Assembly: GCF_902498785.1 (NCBI RefSeq)
Contig: NZ_LR701493.1
Span: 357,459 to 421,458, forward strand
Direction: 5' to 3'
Length of the DNA: 64,000 nucleotides
DNA from: Sphingomonas sp. EC-HK361
GTDB lineage: Bacteria > Pseudomonadota > Alphaproteobacteria > Sphingomonadales > Sphingomonadaceae
A program made the position numbers and the translations under genes. Below the pieces are notes generated by a model, which did no database searches, was not told the origin of the DNA, and worked only from the letters and a program-made list of their open reading frames with translations. Of this stretch, positions 56,888-64,000 are shown piece by piece; the first letter of the stretch is position 1; the number at the start of each line of letters is the position of its first letter.

Positions 56888-58159
56888 ATGGCTGACACGA
56901 TTTTTGCGGTTTCAAGTGGGCGCCCGCCCGCGGCCATCGCGGTCATTCGGGTGAGCGGGGCGCTTGCGATGGCGTGCGCCCAGAGCCTTGCCGGGAATAT
57001 TCCTGAACCGCGACGAGCGACGCTGCGGCAAATCAGGAATGCGGATGGGCTGCTGCTCGATCGTGCGCTGCTGCTCGCCTTTCCGGGACCGGAGAGCGCA
57101 ACGGGCGAGGATCTGCTCGAAATTCACGCGCATGGCGGACCCGCGGTCGTCGCGGCGATCGAGGCCGCGCTCGCCGCCATGGCCGGCGTGAGACGCGCCG
57201 AACCGGGCGAATTTACCCGCCGGGCGCTCGAACATGGCCGACTCGATCTGTCGCAGGCCGAGGCTCTCGCCGATCTGCTGGCGGCCGAAACCGAGACGCA
57301 GCGTCGCCAGGCTATCCGCGCAAGTGAGGGTGAGCTGAGCGCCGCGGTCATCGCCTGGATGGATCACCTCGCGGCGATCGCGGCGATGATTGAGGTGGCG
57401 ATCGACTATGACGGAGAGGAGAACTCGGGCGATCCGGAGGAAGCGGCCTTGCGCGCGACATGCGCGGTGCGGGATGACATAGCGCTCGCCCTTGCCAGAC
57501 CGCCGGTAGAGCGGCTGCACGATGGGATAAGGATCGTACTCGCCGGGCCTCGAAATGCCGGAAAGTCGACGCTATTCAATGCGTTGGTCGCACGGGATGC
57601 AGCAATTACCTCACCGATTGCGGGCACGACGCGCGATTTGATCGAAGCGAGCGTCCAGCGCGGAGGACGGGCTTATGTCCTGGTCGACACGGCCGGAATA
57701 GTCGCGGAGACCGCCGATCCGATCGAAGCGATTGGGATCGAGCGGGCGGGGCAGGCCATCGCGCACGCGGACGTTGTCTTGTGGCTGGGCGACGAAGTTC
57801 CTCCCGAGCAGAATGGGATGATCGCTGTACATCCCCGTGCCGACTTGCACGGTCGGGAGATCGCACCTGAGGGGCGTATTGCGGTTTCGGCCGGTGACGC
57901 TGCTTCGGTCGAACGGGTCTGGCGCGCGATCGATGCGAAAGCCAATCTGATGATCCCTGCTGTCGATGTTATGTTCAACAACCGTCAGCGCCGCGCGCTT
58001 CGGGAGGCCTGGAGTGCAATCGCCGACCCCGATGACGAGCTGTTGTTGCTCGCCGAACAGCTTCGTGTCGCAACGCGGAGCCTTGCGGCAGTGATCGGGG
58101 TCGATGCCACCGAGTCGATGCTGGATATGCTCTTTTCGCGATTTTGCCTCGGAAAATGA
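56888..58159 (+). CDS. mnmE: tRNA uridine-5-carboxymethylaminomethyl modification GTPase MnmE
   Basis: 423 aa. The N-terminal tetrahydrofolate-binding part contains DTIFAVSSGRPPAAIAVIRVSG; the G domain has GPRNAGKSTLFNAL (G1, about 217-230) and DTAG; the protein ends in FCLGK, keeping the essential C-terminal Cys-x-GK. MnmE with MnmG makes cmnm5U34 in tRNA. mnmG follows after a 58-base gap that contains a parS-like site. Confidence 0.96.
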   Translation: MADTIFAVSSGRPPAAIAVIRVSGALAMACAQSLAGNIPEPRRATLRQIRNADGLLLDRALLLAFPGPESATGEDLLEIHAHGGPAVVAAIEAALAAMAGVRRAEPGEFTRRALEHGRLDLSQAEALADLLAAETETQRRQAIRASEGELSAAVIAWMDHLAAIAAMIEVAIDYDGEENSGDPEEAALRATCAVRDDIALALARPPVERLHDGIRIVLAGPRNAGKSTLFNALVARDAAITSPIAGTTRDLIEASVQRGGRAYVLVDTAGIVAETADPIEAIGIERAGQAIAHADVVLWLGDEVPPEQNGMIAVHPRADLHGREIAPEGRIAVSAGDAASVERVWRAIDAKANLMIPAVDVMFNNRQRRALREAWSAIADPDDELLLLAEQLRVATRSLAAVIGVDATESMLDMLFSRFCLGK

Positions 58160-58162
58160 CAA

Positions 58163-58178
58163 TGTTTCACGTGGAACG
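58163..58178. promoter_or_regulatory. parS-like centromere site (one mismatch)
   Basis: TGTTTCACGTGGAACG matches the parS form TGTTTCACGTGGAACA except for the last base. It sits in the mnmE-mnmG gap, about 2.4 kb left of parA. Confidence 0.75.
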
Positions 58179-58217
58179 TTTTTGACGGTCCACGCGCAAA
58201 TAGTTTAGGCGCTCTGC

Positions 58218-59924
58218 ATGAACTATGATGTGATCGTCGTCGGTGGTGGCCACGCAGGCGTGGAAGCCGCGTGTGCCGCCGCGCGCCGCGGCGCGCGGAC
58301 GGTGCTTGTTACGCTTGATCGACGCGGTATCGGCGCCATGTCCTGCAACCCCGCGATTGGTGGGGTCGGCAAGGGCCATCTCGTCCGCGAGGTGGACGCA
58401 TTGGGCGGGGCAATTGCCGTTGCGGCCGATCAGTCGGCGATCCATCATCGGATGCTTAACAGGAGCAAAGGGCTAGCGGTTCATGGTCCGCGCATACAGG
58501 CCGATCGTTCCCGATTTCATCGTGCCGTGGCATCGATCGTCAAAGCGGCACCGAATCTCGATATGATCGAAGCGGAAGTCGTCGATCTCGATCTGAAGGG
58601 CGCGACCATCCGCGGCGTGGTGCTCGCAGACGGGTCGCGGATAGGTGCCCGCGCGGTCGCTATCGGCAGCGGCACGTTTCTCGGCGGGCGCCTCTTTCGG
58701 GGTGTCGAGCGCAGCGTCGGAGGACGGATTCACGAGAGACCAACGACAGCGCTTGCGGCTCGGCTGCGCGATCTCGGGCTGCCGATCGCACGGCTCAAGA
58801 CCGGAACACCGCCGCGGCTGGATGGACGCACCATCGATTGGACTCGCCTTGAACGACAGCCCTCGGACATCGACGACTGGACGATGTCGCCGATGACGGC
58901 GCAGCGTATACTGCCGCAGGTCGCGTGCGGGATCACGCGGACGAACAGCCGGACCCACGCGATCATCGCCGCATCTCTCGACCGATCGCCGCTATTCAGT
59001 GGCGACATCGCTAGTGGCGGACCGCGCTATTGCCCGTCTATCGAAGACAAGATTCATCGCTTTGCCGATCGCGATGGTCATCAGATTTTCCTGGAGCCGG
59101 AGGGGCTGGACGACGCGACCGTCTACCCGAACGGCATATCGACCTCGCTGCCGACGGACGTGCAGGAGGCGCTGATCGCGACGATCGAGGGACTCGAAAG
59201 CGCCCGTATCGTCGAGCCGGGCTATGCGGTCGAATATGACCATATCGACCCACGAGCGTTGACGCCGCTGCTAGCAACGCGGGCGGTCGAAGGATTGTTC
59301 TTTGCCGGTCAAGTGAATGGCACCACCGGCTATGAAGAGGCGGCTGCACAGGGATTGGTTGCGGGCGCCAATGCCGCTGCGGTTGCTCGCGATCTGGCGC
59401 CGTTCGAAGCGGATCGCACGACAAGCTATATCGGCGTGATGATCGATGACCTCGTGCTGCAAGGCGTGACGGAACCCTATCGCATGCTCACGGCAAGGGC
59501 AGAATATCGCCTGGCTTTGCGTGCAGACAACGCGGAGTCGCGACTATCCGCCGTGGCGGACTCGCTCGGGATGCTGACGCCGGCGCGACAGGAGGTGTGG
59601 AGGGCGCGAAGCGACGAGCGTGAGCGCGCCCGCGGCGGTCATCACGATGTCAGCGCCGACATTTTGCGCGAGGTCGAGGAGGATGCACGCTACGCACCAT
59701 ATTTGGCGCGACAGGCCGCAGAGGTCGCGCGTCTGCGTCGGGAGGGCGGTCTCGCAATTCCAGCAACCATCGATTATCGCGCTGTCCCCGGCTTATCGAC
59801 CGAAATGATCGAACGGCTCGATGCCGCGCGTCCGGAAACGCTGGGGGCGGCGGGACGGGTTCGGGGCGTCACACCGTCGGCAATCTCCGCAATCTGGCTT
59901 CAGCTCCGCCGGGTGGCGGCGTGA
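58218..59924 (+). CDS. mnmG: tRNA uridine-5-carboxymethylaminomethyl modification enzyme MnmG (short form)
   Basis: 568 aa. FAD motif [66 protein letters not shown] and [19 protein letters not shown] are intact; the C-terminus ends [15 protein letters not shown]. It is ~60 residues shorter than E. coli MnmG (629), with the deficit lying between [19 protein letters not shown] and [13 protein letters not shown] in the C-terminal helical part. Works with MnmE. Its stop overlaps rsmG (GTGA). Confidence 0.93.
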   Translation: MNYDVIVVGGGHAGVEAACAAARRGARTVLVTLDRRGIGAMSCNPAIGGVGKGHLVREVDALGGAIAVAADQSAIHHRMLNRSKGLAVHGPRIQADRSRFHRAVASIVKAAPNLDMIEAEVVDLDLKGATIRGVVLADGSRIGARAVAIGSGTFLGGRLFRGVERSVGGRIHERPTTALAARLRDLGLPIARLKTGTPPRLDGRTIDWTRLERQPSDIDDWTMSPMTAQRILPQVACGITRTNSRTHAIIAASLDRSPLFSGDIASGGPRYCPSIEDKIHRFADRDGHQIFLEPEGLDDATVYPNGISTSLPTDVQEALIATIEGLESARIVEPGYAVEYDHIDPRALTPLLATRAVEGLFFAGQVNGTTGYEEAAAQGLVAGANAAAVARDLAPFEADRTTSYIGVMIDDLVLQGVTEPYRMLTARAEYRLALRADNAESRLSAVADSLGMLTPARQEVWRARSDERERARGGHHDVSADILREVEEDARYAPYLARQAAEVARLRREGGLAIPATIDYRAVPGLSTEMIERLDAARPETLGAAGRVRGVTPSAISAIWLQLRRVAA

Positions 59925-60532
59925 CGGAAAGCGATGCCCGCGCGTGGATCGTATCGCGGTTCGGCGACCACAAGGCGGCGCTGCTCGAGCGCTTCGGCGA
60001 AATCGTCGGCGAAGAAAACGAGCGCCAGAATCTCGTTTCCAAAGCGACACTGGACTCGATCTGGACACGGCACTTGGTTGACTCGGCGCAGCTGGTCCCG
60101 TTGGCGCCGGAATGCGGAACGTGGCTTGATATCGGAACGGGCGGTGGATTTCCCGGTATGATCGTCGCGGCGCTTCGCGAACAGCCTGTGGTCTTGTGCG
60201 AGCCCCGCCGCCAACGTGCGCAGTTCCTGAAAACGTCCGCGGGCTTATTGGGGTTATCGAATGTCTCCGTCGAACAGCGGAAAGTCGCAGCGCTCTCGGG
60301 GTTTACGCCTGCGATAATCTCGGCACGCGCGGTCGCACCGGTAGATGTCCTTTTTCGCGATACCCTTCATTTGACCCATCCGGACACGCTTTTCGTGTTT
60401 CCGCGTGGTCGTTCGGGCACCGATGAGCTATCAGCAGCAAAGCGCAATTGGCGAGGAATGTTTCACGTGAAACAGAGCATCACGGACGCGGACTCGGTGA
60501 TCGTGACCGCGACGAAGGTCCGTCCCTCATGA
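59921..60532 (+). CDS. rsmG: 16S rRNA (guanine-527-N7)-methyltransferase
   Basis: 203 aa. SAM motif [14 protein letters not shown] and [13 protein letters not shown] match RsmG/GidB. It methylates G527 of 16S rRNA. GTG start overlaps the mnmG stop, and its stop overlaps the parA start. A perfect parS lies within its last codons, encoding MFHVKQ. Confidence 0.95.
   Translation: MTESDARAWIVSRFGDHKAALLERFGEIVGEENERQNLVSKATLDSIWTRHLVDSAQLVPLAPECGTWLDIGTGGGFPGMIVAALREQPVVLCEPRRQRAQFLKTSAGLLGLSNVSVEQRKVAALSGFTPAIISARAVAPVDVLFRDTLHLTHPDTLFVFPRGRSGTDELSAAKRNWRGMFHVKQSITDADSVIVTATKVRPS
60459..60474. promoter_or_regulatory. parS centromere site (perfect)
   Basis: TGTTTCACGTGAAACA is the exact 16-base palindromic parS consensus. 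It lies inside the rsmG coding sequence, 55 bases before the parA start. Confidence 0.93.
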
Positions 60533-61308
60533 TCCGCATCGCCGTCGCGAATCAGAAGGGAGGGGTTGGCAAGACAACCTCCGCGATCAATCTCGCGACG
60601 GCCCTCGCCGCCACTGGGCAGCGCGTCTTGCTGATCGACCTTGATCCACAGGGTAATGCCTCAACCGGACTGGGGATCGGCGCGAATCAAAGGCATCGCT
60701 CGAGTTACGACGTCCTGGTTGGCAATACGACGGTGTCGGACGCGGTCGTAAATACCCCGATCCCGCGCCTCGATGTGCTGCCGGCGACCGTCGATCTGTC
60801 TGGTGCAGAAATCGAACTGGTCGAGCTCGAAGCGCGAACGCACCGTCTGCACAAGGCGCTCGAAGTTGCGCCCGCGGATTGGGATATTGTCCTCATCGAT
60901 TGCCCGCCCTCGCTCGGGCTGTTGACGATGAACGCGATGGTCGCGGCCGATTCCTTGCTGGTGCCCTTGCAGTGCGAGTTTTTTGCGCTTGAAGGGCTCA
61001 GCCAGCTGTTGAGCACGGTCGAGCGGATAAGGGCGCGCTTCAACCCGTCCCTGTCGATCCTGGGTGTGGCGCTCACGATGTACGATCGGCGCAATCGTTT
61101 GACTGAACAAGTGTCGAAGGACGTTCGCGCCGTTTTGGGGCAGGTTGTGTTCGATACCGTCATCCCCCGCAATGTGCGGCTTTCGGAAGCGCCTAGCCAC
61201 GGCTTGCCGGCGCTGATCTACGATCATCGTTGTTCGGGATCGGAGGCGTATATCGCGCTGACGCGCGAGCTGCTCGCACGTCTGCCGCGTCAAAGGGAGG
61301 CTGCATGA
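60529..61308 (+). CDS. parA: Chromosome partitioning ATPase ParA (Soj)
   Basis: 259 aa from ATG 60529. The deviant Walker A motif KGGVGKTTSAINLA and DLDPQGNASTGLG are clear. No N-terminal HTH extension, as for chromosomal type Ib-like ParA. It drives origin segregation with ParB and parS. The ATG overlaps the rsmG stop and its own stop overlaps the parB start. Confidence 0.96.
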   Translation: MIRIAVANQKGGVGKTTSAINLATALAATGQRVLLIDLDPQGNASTGLGIGANQRHRSSYDVLVGNTTVSDAVVNTPIPRLDVLPATVDLSGAEIELVELEARTHRLHKALEVAPADWDIVLIDCPPSLGLLTMNAMVAADSLLVPLQCEFFALEGLSQLLSTVERIRARFNPSLSILGVALTMYDRRNRLTEQVSKDVRAVLGQVVFDTVIPRNVRLSEAPSHGLPALIYDHRCSGSEAYIALTRELLARLPRQREAA

Positions 61309-62192
61309 ACGAACCACAGATGAAGCGTGCGCGTCCAGGACTTGGCCGCGGGCTTAGTGCGCTGCTCGGCGATACGCTGGTCGATGACCTGGCGGGCGGC
61401 GGCGAGGGCGGGCGCAAGGCGGGCGTGCAGACGATGGCGGTAAGTGCGCTGTCGCCGCATCCGGGGCAGCCGCGACGACATTTCGATGAGGCCGCGCTCG
61501 ACGAACTCGCGGCGTCGATTCGTCAGAGGGGACTGATCCAGCCGATCGTCGTGCGACCCCATGGCCATGATTTTCAGATTGTCGCGGGCGAGCGACGCTG
61601 GCGCGCGGCGCAGCGTGCGCAGCTCCATGAAGTGCCTGTCGTCGTGCGCGATTTCACCGACGCGGAAACGCTGGAAGTCGCGCTCGTCGAGAATATCCAG
61701 CGGCAGGACCTGAATGCGATCGAGGAGGCGGAAGCCTATTCGCGGTTGATCGCGGAGTTCGACCACACGCAGGAAGCACTGGCGAAGATCGTCGACAAGT
61801 CGCGCAGCCATGTGACGAACCTGCTGCGGCTGCTCGACCTGCCCCGCCCGGTGCAGTCGCGGCTTGCTGCCGGCGACCTGTCGATGGGACATGCCCGCGC
61901 GCTGATCGGCGCGGCCGATCCCGAGGCGCTGGCGGAGCAGGTCGTCGCACGCGGTCTGTCCGTGCGCGAAACGGAGAAACTCGCGCGGGCAGCGAAGAAC
62001 AAGCCAGTGCGGGCAAAGATCAGGCAAGAGCGCAACGCCGATATCACGGCATTGGAGACGCAACTAGCGGATTTGCTTGGGCTTTCGGTATCGATCGCTC
62101 ATGCCGAGTCTGGAGGCACGCTGACGCTCAGCTATTCGACGCTCGATCAGCTCGACATGATCTGCCAGCGGCTCACTGGCGAGGCGATCTGA
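61305..62192 (+). CDS. parB: Chromosome partitioning protein ParB
   Basis: 295 aa. The N-terminus has GLGRGLSALLGD; the CTPase/ParB box is IVAGERRWRAAQ; an HTH region is seen in EEAEAYSRLIAEFDHTQEALAKIVDKSRSHVTNLLRLLDLP; a C-terminal dimerisation part follows. It binds parS and spreads as a CTP-dependent clamp. It ends the parA-parB unit, convergent with sixA. Confidence 0.96.
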   Translation: MNEPQMKRARPGLGRGLSALLGDTLVDDLAGGGEGGRKAGVQTMAVSALSPHPGQPRRHFDEAALDELAASIRQRGLIQPIVVRPHGHDFQIVAGERRWRAAQRAQLHEVPVVVRDFTDAETLEVALVENIQRQDLNAIEEAEAYSRLIAEFDHTQEALAKIVDKSRSHVTNLLRLLDLPRPVQSRLAAGDLSMGHARALIGAADPEALAEQVVARGLSVRETEKLARAAKNKPVRAKIRQERNADITALETQLADLLGLSVSIAHAESGGTLTLSYSTLDQLDMICQRLTGEAI

Positions 62193-62209
62193 TCTCGTTC
62201 GTGCACGAC

Positions 62210-62740
62210 CTACTCGGCGTCCGGCCCTAGCCCCGGATCGAGGTCGCGCGGGCGGACAAAGCGGCTGAGCGCGCATAGTCCGGCAGTCCAGTCGCTCCAG
62301 GAATCAGGTCCGCGCAGCTGCGCAAAGCTCGCCGTCGGAAATTTATGCTCGACTGCTTCTCGCATTTCGCCCGTGTTGGCGAGCAGCAGCGCGATATCTT
62401 CAAGGCCTGGATTGTGGGCTATTATCAATGCATTAGCTACTTTTTCTGGCATCGTGTGGACGATGTCGAGCAGCGTTGCCGAAGACGCGAGGTAGATCCG
62501 GCGGTCCCATATCGGCGTCACCGCCCGGCCATAGCCAGCGCTGAAAGCTTCGACCGTCTCGACCACGCGGATCGCCGGCGACGCAATGACGTGGTCGAAA
62601 ACCAGGTCGAGCTCGCGGGCGTGCGCGCCCATCATCGCCGCGGCGCGCTTGCCCTTGGCGTTCAGGTCGCGGTCGAAATCGCGCGCGATGTGCGGATCAT
62701 GGCCCGACTTGGCGTGGCGCAGCAGCGTCAGCGTCTTCAC
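62210..62740 (-). CDS. SixA-like phosphohistidine phosphatase
   Basis: 176 aa histidine phosphatase. The RHG-type motif is LTLLRHAKSGHD, with RDLNAKGKRAAAMMG and ALIIAHNPGLEDIALLL giving the second catalytic His. SixA proteins remove phosphate from phosphohistidine in phosphorelay or PTS components; the target here is not known. Convergent with parB. Confidence 0.88.
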   Translation of the reverse strand: MKTLTLLRHAKSGHDPHIARDFDRDLNAKGKRAAAMMGAHARELDLVFDHVIASPAIRVVETVEAFSAGYGRAVTPIWDRRIYLASSATLLDIVHTMPEKVANALIIAHNPGLEDIALLLANTGEMREAVEHKFPTASFAQLRGPDSWSDWTAGLCALSRFVRPRDLDPGLGPDAE

Positions 62741-62755
62741 GGGCGGCGATCTCCG

Positions 62756-64000
62756 TCAGGCAGGTGAAGTCGCCTCATGCCGTATCGCGGGCGCCGAGGG
62801 AAGTCGTGCCCGCACCCGCGCCACCGCTTCGTCAAGGGTCACACGCGCGATCGGCACGCCGGGCGGGAAGGCAGTGAGCAGCCGGGACGGCATCGCCGCC
62901 GACAGCAGCACGAAGGCGCCGCGATCGTCGGCGCGGCGGATCAGCCGCCCGAACGCCTGCGCCAGCCGCGCCCGGACGATCCGGTCGTCATAGGCGCTGC
63001 CGCCGCCCGCCAGTCGACGCGCTGCGTGGAGCACCGTCGGCTTGGGCCACGGCACGCCTTCCATCACCACCAGCCGCAGCGAATGGCCAGGCACGTCGAC
63101 GCCGTCGCGCAACGCATCCGTTCCGAGCAGCGAGGCATGCGGATCGTCGCGGAAGATATCGACCAGCGTGCCGGTATCGACAGGATCGACGTGCTGCGCG
63201 TGGAGCGGCAAGCCTTCGCGCGCCAGCCGATCGGCGATACGGCCATGCACCCCGCGCAGCCGGCGGATCGCGGTGAACAGCCCCAGCGTCCCGCCCTCGG
63301 CCGCGACGATCAGCTGGGCATAGGCATTGGCGAGGGCGGAAACGTCCCCGCGCTTCACGTCGGTAACGATCAGCACCTCGGCCTGCGCGGCATAGTCGAA
63401 CGGACTCGGCGCTTCGAACCGCGCGGGCGATTTGAGCAGATGCGGCGCGCCGGTGCGCGCTTCCGCGACCGACCAGTCGCCACCGCCGGTCAGGGTTGCC
63501 GAGGTCACAAGCGCGCCATGCGCGGGCTTGAGGACGATTTCAGCGAAGGGCCGGGTGGGATCGAGCCAGTGACGGTGGAGACCGATGTCATACTCGCGGC
63601 CCTCGACCCGGTCGACCGCGAGCCAATCGACGAAATCGGGCGACGCGGGCCCGCCGATGCGCGTGAGCAGCGACAGCCACGCCGCAACCGTCTCCGCCCG
63701 CCAGCCGACCGACGCGATCGCACCCTCGATCCGCGCCCGCGCCGGCCCGTCCATCCAGTCGGGCGCCTCCGCCAGCACCGCCTCAAGCCGCCGTCCGAGC
63801 GTCACGAGCGGGCGAACCAGCGTATCGAGCGCGGCGGCGGCGGGGGCGGCGGCGTCGATCAGTTCCGGGCTCGGCTCTGCCAGCTCGGTTTCCAGCCCAT
63901 AACCCGCATCGCCGGGCTGCTCGGCGCGCGCATAGGTGAGCCCGCGAACCGCCGCGAGGAGCCCCTCGATCGGCCCGAACGGCTCGCCTTCCGCCAGACG
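62756..64000 (-). CDS. DinG/Rad3-like ATP-dependent DNA helicase, C-terminal part (cut by window edge)
   Basis: About 414 residues of the C-terminal part are visible; the frame stays open to the right edge, so the start and Walker A lie outside. Helicase domain 2 motifs are present: LVTSATLTGGGDW, SLLGTDALRDGVDVPG (motif V-like), and ARLAQAFGRLIRRADDRG (motif VI, Q-x-x-G-R-x-I-R). This fits XPD/DinG-family superfamily 2 helicases; the iron-sulfur cysteines would be upstream if they exist. Confidence 0.87.
   Translation of the reverse strand, partial: RLAEGEPFGPIEGLLAAVRGLTYARAEQPGDAGYGLETELAEPSPELIDAAAPAAAALDTLVRPLVTLGRRLEAVLAEAPDWMDGPARARIEGAIASVGWRAETVAAWLSLLTRIGGPASPDFVDWLAVDRVEGREYDIGLHRHWLDPTRPFAEIVLKPAHGALVTSATLTGGGDWSVAEARTGAPHLLKSPARFEAPSPFDYAAQAEVLIVTDVKRGDVSALANAYAQLIVAAEGGTLGLFTAIRRLRGVHGRIADRLAREGLPLHAQHVDPVDTGTLVDIFRDDPHASLLGTDALRDGVDVPGHSLRLVVMEGVPWPKPTVLHAARRLAGGGSAYDDRIVRARLAQAFGRLIRRADDRGAFVLLSAAMPSRLLTAFPPGVPIARVTLDEAVARVRARLPSAPAIRHEATSPA

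Overview
The window is GC-rich chromosomal DNA from an alphaproteobacterium, most likely a Sphingomonadales member (Sphingomonas in the broad sense). Gene content points there: a ubiquinol-cytochrome c chaperone next to DUF177 and BamE, MmcB, DUF1192, DUF1491, DUF6481 and DUF6489 proteins, hemE beside the replication origin, and REP-like palindromes between genes. No prophage, insertion sequence, CRISPR array or rRNA operon was seen.

Left part (0-16 kb). A compact five-gene run holds the 3' end of an aldo/keto reductase gene, an SsuD-like flavin monooxygenase, an FMN reductase and a SorAB-type sulfite dehydrogenase pair. Together they could cleave organosulfonates and oxidise the released sulfite. 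Then come a DUF6481 protein, a small methyltransferase-like protein, tRNA-Thr(GGT), glnD, mutS, an O6-alkylguanine-DNA alkyltransferase gene and maeB. Two palindromic repeats flank the ogt/maeB region.

Middle (16-46 kb). This is a patchwork of housekeeping and envelope genes: an S9 peptidase, two SleB-type cell wall hydrolases, an M16 peptidase, tgt and queA (queuosine), an EF-hand protein, a cyclophilin, coaD, ispA-xseB, an acyl-CoA ligase, a membrane diguanylate cyclase, clpA, a quinone oxidoreductase, a large trypsin-like autotransporter, tRNA-Gln(CTG), ppx/gppA, rlmE, bamE, the cytochrome bc1 chaperone, DUF177 and mmcB.

Right part (46-64 kb). This is the chromosomal origin domain. Left of about 51.3 kb every gene from ppsR back through dnaQ, hpf and ptsN reads leftward. 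Right of about 51.6 kb hemE, hemJ, rho, terC, mnmE, mnmG, rsmG, parA and parB read rightward. The roughly 300-base gap holds one perfect and two near-consensus DnaA boxes and a CtrA-like motif, so it is called oriC. A perfect parS lies inside rsmG just before parA, and a near-perfect one lies between mnmE and mnmG, giving a complete parABS system 7-9 kb from oriC. hemE appears to start at CTG.

The window ends in a DinG/Rad3-like helicase gene that runs off the right edge. Most strong calls rest on family motifs read directly from the translated sequence. No database search was possible.
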